Shown: positions 1-7,423 of the stretch, in pieces | How the letters are laid out: every line of letters starts with the position of its first letter | Position numbering within the stretch: position 1 is the stretch's first letter | DNA from: Bacteroidales bacterium UBA3834 | GTDB taxonomy: Bacteria; Bacteroidota; Bacteroidia; Bacteroidales; P3 | Direction: 5' to 3' | Assembly: GCA_002392965.1 (NCBI GenBank) | Contig: DGIA01000033.1 | Location: 10,242 to 34,743, forward strand | DNA length: 24,502 nucleotides | The notes under the pieces: model-generated | Seen by the model: only the letters and a program-made list of their open reading frames with translations | Database searches by the model: none | What the model was told of the DNA's origin: nothing | Program-made: the position numbers and the translations under genes

Positions 1-1932
1 CAGGAGCAGGAGCGTGGCATCACGATCACCTCGGCTGCCACCACCGTGTATTGGGACTGGCATAACACTCGTTACAAATACAACATCATAGACACTCCGG
101 GTCACGTTGATTTCACTGTCGAGGTGGAGCGCTCGCTGCGCGTGCTCGACGGTGCCATCGCCATCTTCTGCGCCGTGGGTGGCGTGGAGCCCCAGAGCGA
201 GACCGTCTGGCGTCAGGCCGACAAGTACGAGGTGCCCCGCATTGCTTTCATCAACAAGATGGACCGTGCCGGTGCCGACTTCTTCTCGGTGGTAAGCCAG
301 ATTAAGGAGCGCCTCGGCGCCAACCCCATCCCGATAGAGATTCCTATCGGACAGGAGGACCTGTATAAGGGTGTGGTCGATTTGATTTCGAACAAGGCGC
401 TGGTGTGGGACGAGTCTTCCAACGGCCAGCGTTTCGAGGAGATCGAGATGCCGGAGGATCTGAAGGACATCGTGGCCGAGTACCGCCAGAAACTGATAGA
501 AGGGGTGGCAGAGGAGAACGAGGGGCTGATGATGAAGTTCTTCGACGACCCTGACAGCATTACCGCCGACGATATCATCAGCGAGATTCGCAAGGCGACC
601 TTGGCCCGCAAGATAGTGCCCGTGATGTGCGGTTCCGCCTTCAAGAACAAAGGCGTGCAGACACTGCTCGACGCAGTGGCCGCCTTCCTGCCTAGCCCCC
701 TCGACAAACCCGAGGTGGTCGGCATCAACCCTAAGAACGAGAAAGAGGAGACCCGCAAGGTGGATGTCAAGGCGCCTTTCTCGGCCCTTGCTTTCAAGAT
801 TGCCACCGACCCCTATGTGGGCCGTCTGTGCTTCTTCCGTGTCTATAGCGGAAGTCTGGAGAGTGGCTCCTATGTCTATAACGCCAATACCGGCAAGAAG
901 GAGCGTATCTCGCGCATCATGCAGATGCACTCCAACAAGCAGAACCCGATGGAACGCATCGAGGCCGGCGACATCGGCGCCGCTGTGGGCTTCAAGGATA
1001 TCAAGACGGGTCACACCCTTTGTGACGAGCAGCACCCCATCGTGCTGGAGTCGATGAAATTCCCTGAACCTGTGATTTCGATTGCCGTGGAACCCAAGCT
1101 GCAGGCCGACATGGACAAGATGACCAACGCCCTGCAGAAGCTGGTGGAGGAAGATCCCACCTTCCGCGTGAAGACCGACGAGGTGAGCGGACAGACGGTG
1201 ATCAGCGGTATGGGTGAGTTGCACTTGGACATTATTGTGGATCGTATGCGCCGCGAGTTCAACGTGGAGGTCAACCAGGGTCGTCCGGAGGTGGCTTACA
1301 AAGAGGCTATCACCACTACCGTGCAGCACCACGAGATTTACAAGAAGCAAACCGGCGGCAAGGGTAAGTTCGCTGATGTGCTGTTTGAAATCGGTCCTGC
1401 CGACGAGGGTTTTGTGGGTCTGCAGTTCATCAATGAGGTGAAGGGCGGAAACATTCCGAAAGAGTATATGCCCGCGATTGAGAAAGGATTCAAGGAGGCT
1501 ATGCAGAATGGTGTTCTGGCGGGCTATCCGATGGATTCGATGAAGGTGCGTGTGCTTGACGGCTCGTTCCATCCGGTCGATTCCGACCAGTTGTCGTTCG
1601 AATTGTGCGCCAAGATTGGCTTCAAGGCAGCCTGCCGCAAGGCCAATCCTGTACTGCTGGAACCCATTATGAAACTGGAGGTGTTGACGCCCGATGCGTA
1701 TGTGGGCGATGTGACTGGCGACCTCAACCGCCGCCGCGGTGTGCTGGAGAACATCACCGCCAAGGTGGGAGTGCAGGCCATCCACGCCAAGGTGCCGCTG
1801 GAGCAGATGTTCGGCTATGTCACCTCGCTGCGTACCATTACTTCCGGTCGCGCCAACTCGACGATGGAGTTCTCGCACTATGCCGAGCTCACACATGAGC
1901 AGCAGGAATCGTTATTGAATAAAAATAATTAA
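1..1932 (+). CDS. fusA: Elongation factor G, 5'-truncated by the window edge
   Basis: Translational GTPase that moves tRNA and mRNA through the ribosome after peptide bond formation and helps recycle ribosomes; cytoplasmic. The reading frame is open from base 1, so the gene enters from the left. 643 codons are visible and roughly 60-70 N-terminal residues, including the P-loop, lie outside. Seen directly: the switch I stretch RGITITSAA near the left edge, G3 DTPGH (91-105), G4 NKMD (253-264) and a G5-like GSAFKN (from 631). These are followed by domain II (from about 763), domain IV (GGKGKFADV, about 1350) and domain V with GDVTGDLNRRRG (about 1705-1740). The GTG at 46 is internal and not the start. 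rpsJ follows after 14 nt, so this is the canonical str-operon EF-G rather than a distant paralogue. Confidence 0.97.
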   Translation, partial: QEQERGITITSAATTVYWDWHNTRYKYNIIDTPGHVDFTVEVERSLRVLDGAIAIFCAVGGVEPQSETVWRQADKYEVPRIAFINKMDRAGADFFSVVSQIKERLGANPIPIEIPIGQEDLYKGVVDLISNKALVWDESSNGQRFEEIEMPEDLKDIVAEYRQKLIEGVAEENEGLMMKFFDDPDSITADDIISEIRKATLARKIVPVMCGSAFKNKGVQTLLDAVAAFLPSPLDKPEVVGINPKNEKEETRKVDVKAPFSALAFKIATDPYVGRLCFFRVYSGSLESGSYVYNANTGKKERISRIMQMHSNKQNPMERIEAGDIGAAVGFKDIKTGHTLCDEQHPIVLESMKFPEPVISIAVEPKLQADMDKMTNALQKLVEEDPTFRVKTDEVSGQTVISGMGELHLDIIVDRMRREFNVEVNQGRPEVAYKEAITTTVQHHEIYKKQTGGKGKFADVLFEIGPADEGFVGLQFINEVKGGNIPKEYMPAIEKGFKEAMQNGVLAGYPMDSMKVRVLDGSFHPVDSDQLSFELCAKIGFKAACRKANPVLLEPIMKLEVLTPDAYVGDVTGDLNRRRGVLENITAKVGVQAIHAKVPLEQMFGYVTSLRTITSGRANSTMEFSHYAELTHEQQESLLNKNN

Positions 1933-1946
1933 AAAAATAAAAACCA

Positions 1947-2255
1947 ATGAGTCAAAGAATCAGAATCAAGCTCAAATCTTACGACCACAATCTCGTCGAT
2001 AAATCGGCCGAGAAGATTGTGAAGACCGTAAAGATGACTGGTGCAGTGGTCAATGGTCCCATACCCCTGCCTACCAACAAGAAAATCTTCACTGTCAACC
2101 GTTCGACCTTCGTCAACAAGAAGTCGCGCGAGCAGTTCGAGCTCAGTACCTACAAGCGCCTGATGGACATCGAGATCAACGATCGTGCCAAGACCATCGA
2201 CGCCTTGATGAAGCTCGAGCTTCCCAGCGGTGTTGAAGTGGAAATCAAAGTGTGA
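1947..2255 (+). CDS. rpsJ: 30S ribosomal protein S10
   Basis: Component of the 30S head; in other bacteria it also pairs with NusB in transcription antitermination. The 102-residue product has the usual length and the family hallmarks IRIKLKSYDHNLVD at the N-terminus, GPIPLPT in the middle and LPSGVEVEIKV at the C-terminus. The ATG at 1947 is 14 nt after fusA and is preceded by an A-rich leader with no Shine-Dalgarno sequence, normal for Bacteroidota. It opens the S10 part of the cluster. A 70-nt gap follows in which TCAGC (2262-2266) can pair with GCTGA (2285-2289), a small hairpin of unknown meaning. Confidence 0.98.
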   Translation: MSQRIRIKLKSYDHNLVDKSAEKIVKTVKMTGAVVNGPIPLPTNKKIFTVNRSTFVNKKSREQFELSTYKRLMDIEINDRAKTIDALMKLELPSGVEVEIKV

Positions 2256-2325
2256 GTTTAATCAGCCTATGTCACGACAGATAAGCTGAATTGTCTAACA
2301 AAAAGAAAAAAATCCAACTAAAGAA

Positions 2326-2955
2326 ATGTCAGGATTAATTGGAAAGAAAATCGGAATGACCAGTCTTTTTGATGCCGACGGAAAACAGATTCCGTGCACA
2401 GTGATTGAAGCTGGTCCTTGTGTTGTTACACAAGTGAGAACAATTGAGAAGGACGGCTATGAGGCCATCCAGCTTGCTTTCGGCGAGAAGAAAGAGAGCC
2501 GCACGAACAAGCCCATGCGCGGCCATTTTGCCAAGGCTGGCACGACTCCTAAGCAGTATGTGGCCGAGTTTAGCCGTTTTGAGGAAGGCCATAAGAAGAA
2601 ATACGGTGAAGTGCTCACCGTCGAGGTGTTCCAGGAAGGTGAGTTCGTCGATGTGGTGGGAACTTCGAAAGGTAAGGGTTTCCAAGGTGTTGTCACTCGC
2701 CACGGTTTCGGCGGTGTCGGCGATTTGACACATGGTCAGCACGACCGTCTGCGCGCCCCCGGTTCGATTGGTGCATCATCCTACCCCTCGCGTATCTTCA
2801 AGGGTATGCGCATGGCCGGTCAGATGGGCAATCATCGCGTGAAAGTGCAGAACCTGCAGGTGGTGAAGATTATCGCTGAGAAGAACCTCATGCTGGTCAA
2901 GGGTTCCGTACCCGGTCCCAAGGGTTCTATTGTCAAACTTGAAAGATGGAGCTAA
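2326..2955 (+). CDS. rplC: 50S ribosomal protein L3
   Basis: Early-assembling 50S protein whose long loop reaches toward the peptidyl transferase centre. It has 209 residues, the same size class as E. coli L3. Visible hallmarks are GLIGKKIGMTSLF at the N-terminus, GTSKGKGFQGVV in the centre, and GMRMAGQMGN, which holds the Gln that PrmB methylates in E. coli. The start is the ATG at 2326 after an A-rich leader. The rplD start lies 5 nt beyond the stop, so the two are probably translated together. No oddities seen. Confidence 0.98.
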   Translation: MSGLIGKKIGMTSLFDADGKQIPCTVIEAGPCVVTQVRTIEKDGYEAIQLAFGEKKESRTNKPMRGHFAKAGTTPKQYVAEFSRFEEGHKKKYGEVLTVEVFQEGEFVDVVGTSKGKGFQGVVTRHGFGGVGDLTHGQHDRLRAPGSIGASSYPSRIFKGMRMAGQMGNHRVKVQNLQVVKIIAEKNLMLVKGSVPGPKGSIVKLERWS

Positions 2956-2960
2956 TAGAC

Positions 2961-3593
2961 ATGGAGATTAAAGTTTATAACATCAACGGCAGCGAAACAG
3001 GTAGAACCATTACGTTGGACGATTCTATCTTCGCCATCGAGCCCAACGATCACGCCATCTACCTTGATGTCAAGCAGTATCTGGCTGACAACCGTCAGGG
3101 TACCAGCAAGGCCAAGGAGCGCAGCGAGAATGCTCACAGCACCCGCAAACTGAAACGCCAGAAAGGCACCGGCGGTGCCCGTTCGGGTGATTTGAAGAGC
3201 CCTGTGTTCGTGGGCGGTGGTACCATCTTCGGACCCAAACCCCGTGATTATCGTTTCAAACTGAATGTCAAGGTGAAACGTCTTGCCCGCCGTAGCGCAT
3301 TGAGCTACAAGGCCAGTGAGAATGCCATGACAGTTGTGGAGAACTTCAACTTCGAAGGTCCGAAGACCAAGAAGATGATTGAAGTGCTCAACAATTTGAA
3401 GTTGAACGACAAAAAGTCACTTTTTGTGCTTGAGAATCAAAATAATTTCGTATCTTTGTCCGCTAGAAACCTCAAAAACGTGAAGGTGGTAAACGTGTCG
3501 CAATTAAATACTTACGACATTGTTAACGCCTCCAATATTGTCGTTTGTGAGGGTTCATTGAACGAGATTAACCGCGTTTTGGCAACAAAATAA
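2961..3593 (+). CDS. rplD: 50S ribosomal protein L4
   Basis: 50S protein whose extended loop lines the peptide exit tunnel; in E. coli it also represses its own operon. The loop is seen as RQKGTGGARSGDLKSPVFVGGG, spanning 3150-3222 approximately. I take the ATG at 2961 (MEIKVYNING, 210 residues), 5 nt past rplC, because it matches the usual Bacteroidota N-terminus. An in-frame ATG at 2946 overlaps the end of rplC and would add five residues. Within the coding region a 19-bp palindrome (3409-3427) is followed by a promoter-like box (3451-3458); see the findings. Confidence 0.97.
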   Translation: MEIKVYNINGSETGRTITLDDSIFAIEPNDHAIYLDVKQYLADNRQGTSKAKERSENAHSTRKLKRQKGTGGARSGDLKSPVFVGGGTIFGPKPRDYRFKLNVKVKRLARRSALSYKASENAMTVVENFNFEGPKTKKMIEVLNNLKLNDKKSLFVLENQNNFVSLSARNLKNVKVVNVSQLNTYDIVNASNIVVCEGSLNEINRVLATK

Positions 3594-3628
3594 GAGAAGT
3601 GAGTTTAACGATTTAAGAAAGTTTAACA

Positions 3629-3982
3629 ATGATGAACATTATAGTAAAACCGCTGATTAGTGAAAAGATGACCCGCCTGACCGAGGCTGCCGCCAGCCCT
3701 GTTCAGACGCGCATTCAGCGTAAGAAAGGCATCGCCGCCGGTCCTGTGCAGAACCGCTACGGTTTTGTCGTTGACAAACGCGCCAACAAGATTCAGATCA
3801 AGGCTGCTGTGGAGCAGTTCTACAATGTGAAGGTGATTGATGTCAACACGATGAACTATTCGGGTAAGGTGAAATCGCGCTACACCAAGGCCGGTTTCCT
3901 GACGGGGCGTACGAATGCCTTCAAGAAGGCTATCGTTACCCTCGCCGAAGGTGACAGCATCGACTTCTACGCCAGCATCTAA
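3629..3982 (+). CDS. rplW: 50S ribosomal protein L23, with an internal insertion
   Basis: Protein at the rim of the peptide exit tunnel, the docking site for trigger factor and the signal recognition particle. Seen: IIVKPLISEKMT at the N-terminus, then NRYGFVVD, ANKIQIKAAVEQFYNVKV, SRYTKAGF and GRTNAFKKAIVTL, ending EGDSIDFYASI. The product is 117 residues (116 if the second ATG at 3632 is used), while I recall 96-100 for L23 in Bacteroides and E. coli. The excess is a basic stretch of about 20 residues, roughly residues 20-41, between SEKMT and NRYGF. The frame stays open and the downstream sequence is normal, so this is an in-frame insertion and not a frameshift. Confidence 0.95.
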   Translation: MMNIIVKPLISEKMTRLTEAAASPVQTRIQRKKGIAAGPVQNRYGFVVDKRANKIQIKAAVEQFYNVKVIDVNTMNYSGKVKSRYTKAGFLTGRTNAFKKAIVTLAEGDSIDFYASI

Positions 3983-4049
3983 TCGGACAAGAAAAAACAA
4001 TAATAATAGTTGGGTCCACTGATAAGAGACCAAAAAGAAACAAAAAGAA

Positions 4050-4874
4050 ATGGCTTTAAAGAAAATTAAACCCACAACTCCCGGTCAGCGTCACAAATTG
4101 GTTGTTACCAAGGAAGACATTACCGCTACCCAACCGGAGAAGAGCCTGGTGTATGGTATCCGCAAATCCGGCGGTCGTAACAACCAGGGTAAAATGACCA
4201 TGCGCTACATCGGCGGTGGCCACAAGAAATTGTATCGCTTTGTAGATTTCAAGCGTAACAAAGACAACGATCCCGCAGTTGTCAAGAGCATTGAGTACGA
4301 TCCCAACCGCAGCTCGCGTATCGCCCTCATCCAGTATTCGCATGGTGAGAAGAGCTACATCCTTTGCCCCCAGGGACTGAAGGTGGGTCAGACTGTTATG
4401 TCCGGCGCCGGTGTGGCTCCCGAAATCGGTAACACTCTGCTCCTTTCCGAGATTCCTTTCGGTACGTTGATTCACAACATCGAGCTCCGTCCCGGCCAGG
4501 GTGCCAAGATGGTTCGTTCGGCTGGCGCTTATGCCCAGTTGATGTCGCGTGACGACAAGTATGCCATTATCAAGATGCCCAGCGGCGAAATGCGTATGGT
4601 TCTGCAGGCTTGCCGGGCCACTGTGGGTATTGTGAGCAATCCGGAGCATAACCTCGAAGTCGGCGGTAAAGCCGGTCGCAGCCGTCACCTTGGCCGCCGT
4701 CCGCGCAACCGTGGCGTTGTGATGAATCCTGTGGATCACCCGATGGGTGGTGGTGAAGGCCGTCAGACCGGCGGACATCCCCGTTCGCGCAAGGGCATTC
4801 CCGCCAAGGGCTACAAGACTCGCGCTCCCAAGAAGCAGTCGAGCAAGTACATCGTCGAAAGAAGAAAGAAGTAA
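4050..4874 (+). CDS. rplB: 50S ribosomal protein L2
   Basis: Universal 50S protein needed for subunit joining and peptidyl transfer. The 274-residue length is standard. Visible: SGGRNNQGKMTMRYIGGGHKK near the N-terminus (first 70 residues), RPGQGAKMVRSAGAYAQL in the centre, and the C-terminal MNPVDHPMGGGEGR followed by a basic tail ending YIVERRKK. The HPMGG form, where many other phyla have HPHGG, is from memory usual for Bacteroidota. The start ATG at 4050 follows an AAAAAGAAA-type leader. A weak hairpin lies in the 67-nt gap upstream (4010-4033). Confidence 0.98.
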   Translation: MALKKIKPTTPGQRHKLVVTKEDITATQPEKSLVYGIRKSGGRNNQGKMTMRYIGGGHKKLYRFVDFKRNKDNDPAVVKSIEYDPNRSSRIALIQYSHGEKSYILCPQGLKVGQTVMSGAGVAPEIGNTLLLSEIPFGTLIHNIELRPGQGAKMVRSAGAYAQLMSRDDKYAIIKMPSGEMRMVLQACRATVGIVSNPEHNLEVGGKAGRSRHLGRRPRNRGVVMNPVDHPMGGGEGRQTGGHPRSRKGIPAKGYKTRAPKKQSSKYIVERRKK

Positions 4875-4894
4875 CTCAGTAAAAAGAAGAAACA

Positions 4895-5173
4895 ATGAGT
4901 CGTTCATTAAAGAAAGGTCCGTATATTTTCCACAAACTGGAAAAAAGAGTAATCGAGGCACAGCAGTCGAACAAGAAGGTCACCATCAAGACCTGGTCGA
5001 GAGCTTCGATGATATCGCCCGACTTTGTTGGTCAGACTATTGCCGTTCACAATGGCAACAAGTTCATCCCCGTCTATGTCACCGAGAACATGGTGGGCCA
5101 CAAGCTTGGCGAGTTCGCTCCCACCCGCATCTTCCGCGGCCATGCAGGATCTAAAGATAAAGGTAAAAAGTAA
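4895..5173 (+). CDS. rpsS: 30S ribosomal protein S19
   Basis: 30S head protein that forms a complex with S13 near the A-site tRNA. It has 92 residues with the family signature SRSLKKGPYIFHKL at the N-terminus and, toward the end, GHKLGEFAPTRIFRGHAG. The tail is lysine-rich. The start is 20 nt after rplB and the stop 14 nt before rplV, within the S10 block. Nothing unusual in sequence or length. Confidence 0.98.
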   Translation: MSRSLKKGPYIFHKLEKRVIEAQQSNKKVTIKTWSRASMISPDFVGQTIAVHNGNKFIPVYVTENMVGHKLGEFAPTRIFRGHAGSKDKGKK

Positions 5174-5187
5174 ATTAAGAAAAGAAA

Positions 5188-5625
5188 ATGGGACGTAGAA
5201 AACATAATAGTGCAGAAGCACGCAAAGAGGCCAACAAGAGCTTGTATGTGGCCAAGTTGATGAATAATCCCACTTCGCCTCAGAAGACCCGCCTCGTGGC
5301 TGACTTGGTGCGTGGTGTCGATGTTGAGAAAGCCCTTGGTATTCTTCAATACAATCCGAGAGAGTCCGCACCCAAGATGCGCAAACTTCTCCTCTCGGCC
5401 ATCGCCAACTGGCAGGCTAAGAACGAGGGTGTCCGCATGGAGGACGCCAAGCTTTATGTGAAGCAGATTATGGTGGATGAGGGTCGCACGATGAAACGCA
5501 TGCGCACTGCTCCCCAGGGTCGTGGCTACCGCATCCGCAAACGCAGCAATCACATCACCATGATTCTTGGCAGCCGTCTCGAGGACGCTCCTGTCGCCAA
5601 GGCTGAAACAGAAGAAACTAAATAA
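5188..5625 (+). CDS. rplV: 50S ribosomal protein L22
   Basis: 50S protein whose long beta-hairpin lines the exit tunnel beside L4; changes in that hairpin are known to affect macrolide sensitivity. The 145-residue product shows NPTSPQKTRLVADLVRG, the KALGILQ helix, and the hairpin RMRTAPQGRGYRIRKRSNHIT. It ends in a short Ala/Glu/Lys tail beyond the 110-residue core seen in E. coli; such tails are common in Bacteroidota. The start is the ATG at 5188 after an AAGAAAAGAAA leader. Confidence 0.97.
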   Translation: MGRRKHNSAEARKEANKSLYVAKLMNNPTSPQKTRLVADLVRGVDVEKALGILQYNPRESAPKMRKLLLSAIANWQAKNEGVRMEDAKLYVKQIMVDEGRTMKRMRTAPQGRGYRIRKRSNHITMILGSRLEDAPVAKAETEETK

Positions 5626-5650
5626 GTAATAAAAAAGAAGAATTTCAACA

Positions 5651-6403
5651 ATGGGACAAAAGACTAACCCTATTGGAAACAGATTAGGTATCATCCGTGG
5701 ATGGGATTCCAACTGGTTCGGAGGAAGAAAGTTCGAGCAGAAGTTGGTTGAGGACGATAAGATTCGCAAGTACCTCAATGCCCGTCTGATGAAGGCTGGT
5801 ATCGCGAAGATTTACATCGAGCGTACGCTTAAAATGCTTACTGTGACGATTAACGCAGCCCGTCCGGGTCTGATTATCGGTCGTGCAGGTTCCGAGGTTG
5901 ACAAACTCCGCGAGGAGCTGAAGAAGCTCACCGGCAAGGATGTGCAGGTCAACATCAGCGAGGTGAAGCACCCTGAAATGGATGCCGTGCTCGTTGCTCA
6001 GAACATTGCCAAGCAGATTGAGGGCCGTATCCAGTATCGTCGTGCCATCAAGAATGCCATCACTACCACGATGCGCACTGGTGCCGAAGGTATTAAGGTC
6101 TCTATCAGTGGTCGTATCGGTGGCGCTGAGATTGCCCGTAGCGAGCACTTTAAAGAGGGTCGTACTCCGCTGCACACCCTCCGTGCCGATATTGATTATG
6201 CCAATGCAGAGGCTCATACCACCTACGGCCGTATCGGCATCAAGGTGTGGATTTGCCGCGGTGTCATCTATGGCCGTCCCGAACTGGTGTCCTCTACCAT
6301 CGGTGGCCAGCAGAGAGAGCATCGTGCCGGCATGGCTGGTGGCCGTCGTCCTGAGGGTGCCCCTCGTCGCCGCCAAGGTGCAAGAAATAACAATAGTAAG
6401 TAA
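5651..6403 (+). CDS. rpsC: 30S ribosomal protein S3
   Basis: 30S protein at the mRNA entry channel, where with S4 and S5 it helps unwind mRNA. 250 residues. Seen: N-terminal GQKTNPIGNRLGI, a KH domain with the GLIIGRAG loop (about residues 75-82), the basic RRAIKNAI segment, and the C-terminal domain with GRIGGAEIARSE and YGRIGIKVWI. The tail is Arg/Gly-rich. The 61-nt gap to rplP contains a tandem repeat able to form alternative hairpins (see 6411-6453). Confidence 0.98.
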   Translation: MGQKTNPIGNRLGIIRGWDSNWFGGRKFEQKLVEDDKIRKYLNARLMKAGIAKIYIERTLKMLTVTINAARPGLIIGRAGSEVDKLREELKKLTGKDVQVNISEVKHPEMDAVLVAQNIAKQIEGRIQYRRAIKNAITTTMRTGAEGIKVSISGRIGGAEIARSEHFKEGRTPLHTLRADIDYANAEAHTTYGRIGIKVWICRGVIYGRPELVSSTIGGQQREHRAGMAGGRRPEGAPRRRQGARNNNSK

Positions 6404-6410
6404 ACTTATC

Positions 6411-6453
6411 GTTTAGGTGTTGGCGTTAAAACACTAAACACTAAACACTAAAC
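6411..6453 (+). repeat. Three tandem 7-bp repeats forming a multi-register hairpin
   Basis: In the rpsC-rplP gap the unit ACACTAA is repeated three times (6431-6451). The overlapping 10-mer AACACTAAAC occurs at 6430-6439, 6437-6446 and 6444-6453. Each copy can pair with the single upstream arm GTTTAGGTGTT (6411-6421) to give 10 pairs with one bulged G, with loops of 8, 15 or 22 nt. The last copy ends 11 nt before the rplP ATG. The repeats and complementarity are seen directly; any regulatory role is inference. Confidence 0.7.
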
Positions 6454-6464
6454 AAGAAGAAGAA

Positions 6465-6887
6465 ATGTTACAACCCAAGAAAACAAGATATAGAAAGCAG
6501 CAGAAAGGCAAAATCAAGGGTAATGCCTTCCGCGGTCACGAACTTGCATTCGGCACTTTTGGCATCAAGTCGCTGGAGACGTGCTTTATCACCGGTCGTC
6601 AGATTGAGGCTGCTCGTCAAGCTGTAACGCGTCACATGAAACGTGAGGGTCAGATTTGGATTCGCATTTTCCCGGACAAGCCCATTACGAAGAAGCCCAA
6701 TGAGGTGCGTATGGGTAAGGGTAAGGGTGCTCCCGAGTACTTTGTAGCTCGTGTGATGCCTGGCACCATGTTGTTCGAATGCGAGGGTGTTCCGATGGAT
6801 GTGGCCAAGGAGGCTCTGCGCCTTGCTGCCCAGAAACTCCCCATCTCGACCAAGTTTGTGGTGAAAAGAGACTATATCGAAGAATAA
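6465..6887 (+). CDS. rplP: 50S ribosomal protein L16
   Basis: 50S protein near the A-site and tRNA elbow. The 140-residue product is standard in length. It starts MLQPKKTRYRKQQKGK and carries GRQIEAARQAVTRHMKR, then IRIFPDKPITKKP and VRMGKGKGAPEYFV, which surrounds the conserved Arg that is hydroxylated in some bacteria. The start is the ATG at 6465, directly after AAGAAGAAGAA. The tandem-repeat hairpin 11 nt upstream could affect ribosome access. Confidence 0.98.
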   Translation: MLQPKKTRYRKQQKGKIKGNAFRGHELAFGTFGIKSLETCFITGRQIEAARQAVTRHMKREGQIWIRIFPDKPITKKPNEVRMGKGKGAPEYFVARVMPGTMLFECEGVPMDVAKEALRLAAQKLPISTKFVVKRDYIEE

Positions 6888-6908
6888 ATAAGAAGAACAC
6901 CTACAGTC

Positions 6909-7112
6909 ATGAAGAATGAAATTGTATTAAAGGAGCTCTCGACTGCCGAACTGAAGGAGAGACTCGACAACGAGCGCGCACTTTACCAGAAGATGGTGAT
7001 GAGCCATGCTGTGTCGCCCCTCGAGAATCCCAACAAAATTAAAGAAAGTAGAAAAAATATTGCCCGCTGCCTTACCGAGCTCCGCGCGCGTGAAATCGCC
7101 GATCAGAAGTAA
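6909..7112 (+). CDS. rpmC: 50S ribosomal protein L29
   Basis: Small helical protein at the tunnel exit beside L23. 67 residues, beginning MKNEIVLKELSTAELKERL and carrying the typical NPNKIKESRKNIARCLTEL helix. It starts 21 nt after rplP. The 27-nt gap to rpsQ is almost exactly filled by a 7-codon reading frame (7115-7138) of doubtful meaning. Confidence 0.97.
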   Translation: MKNEIVLKELSTAELKERLDNERALYQKMVMSHAVSPLENPNKIKESRKNIARCLTELRAREIADQK

Positions 7113-7139
7113 GCATGGCAATTAAAATCCAAGTCTAAG

Positions 7140-7394
7140 ATGGAAAGAAACTTAAGAAAAGAAAGAATCGGTGTTGTGGTCAGCAACAAGATGGAGAAAT
7201 CCATCGTGGTTCTTGTCGAACGCAAGGTGAAACACCCGAAATATGGCAAGTTCGTCAAGAAGTCCACTAAATTCATGGCCCACGACGAGAAGAATGAGGC
7301 GGGAATGGGTGACACTGTCCGCATCATGGAGACCCGTCCGCTGAGCAAGAACAAATGCTGGCGCATGGTCGAAATCATCGAGAAGGCTAAGTAA
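7140..7394 (+). CDS. rpsQ: 30S ribosomal protein S17
   Basis: OB-fold protein that binds the 5' domain of 16S rRNA early in 30S assembly. 84 residues. Visible: RKERIGVVVSNKMEKSIVV, RKVKHPKYGKFVKKS, the HDEKNEAGMGDTVRIMETRPLS region, and the WRMVEIIEKAK end. It sits between rpmC and rplN in the standard order. Start ATG 7140; no Shine-Dalgarno sequence. Confidence 0.98.
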   Translation: MERNLRKERIGVVVSNKMEKSIVVLVERKVKHPKYGKFVKKSTKFMAHDEKNEAGMGDTVRIMETRPLSKNKCWRMVEIIEKAK

Positions 7395-7423
7395 CACCAC
7401 CTACAAGAAAAACTGAAAAAGAA

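Noticed and set aside
2946..2960. ATG at 2946 as the rplD start
   Set aside because: It overlaps the rplC end and adds five residues lacking in the family; the ATG at 2961 matches the usual L4 start.
3686..3751. Frameshift or sequencing error as the cause of the extra L23 residues
   Set aside because: The frame is correct on both sides and the extra length is a multiple of three with normal local codons; a clean in-frame insertion is simpler, though reads should be checked.
4056..4961. Open frame of 301 codons on the minus strand opposite rplB and rpsS
   Set aside because: Antisense shadow of rplB; no leader, promoter or recognisable domain.
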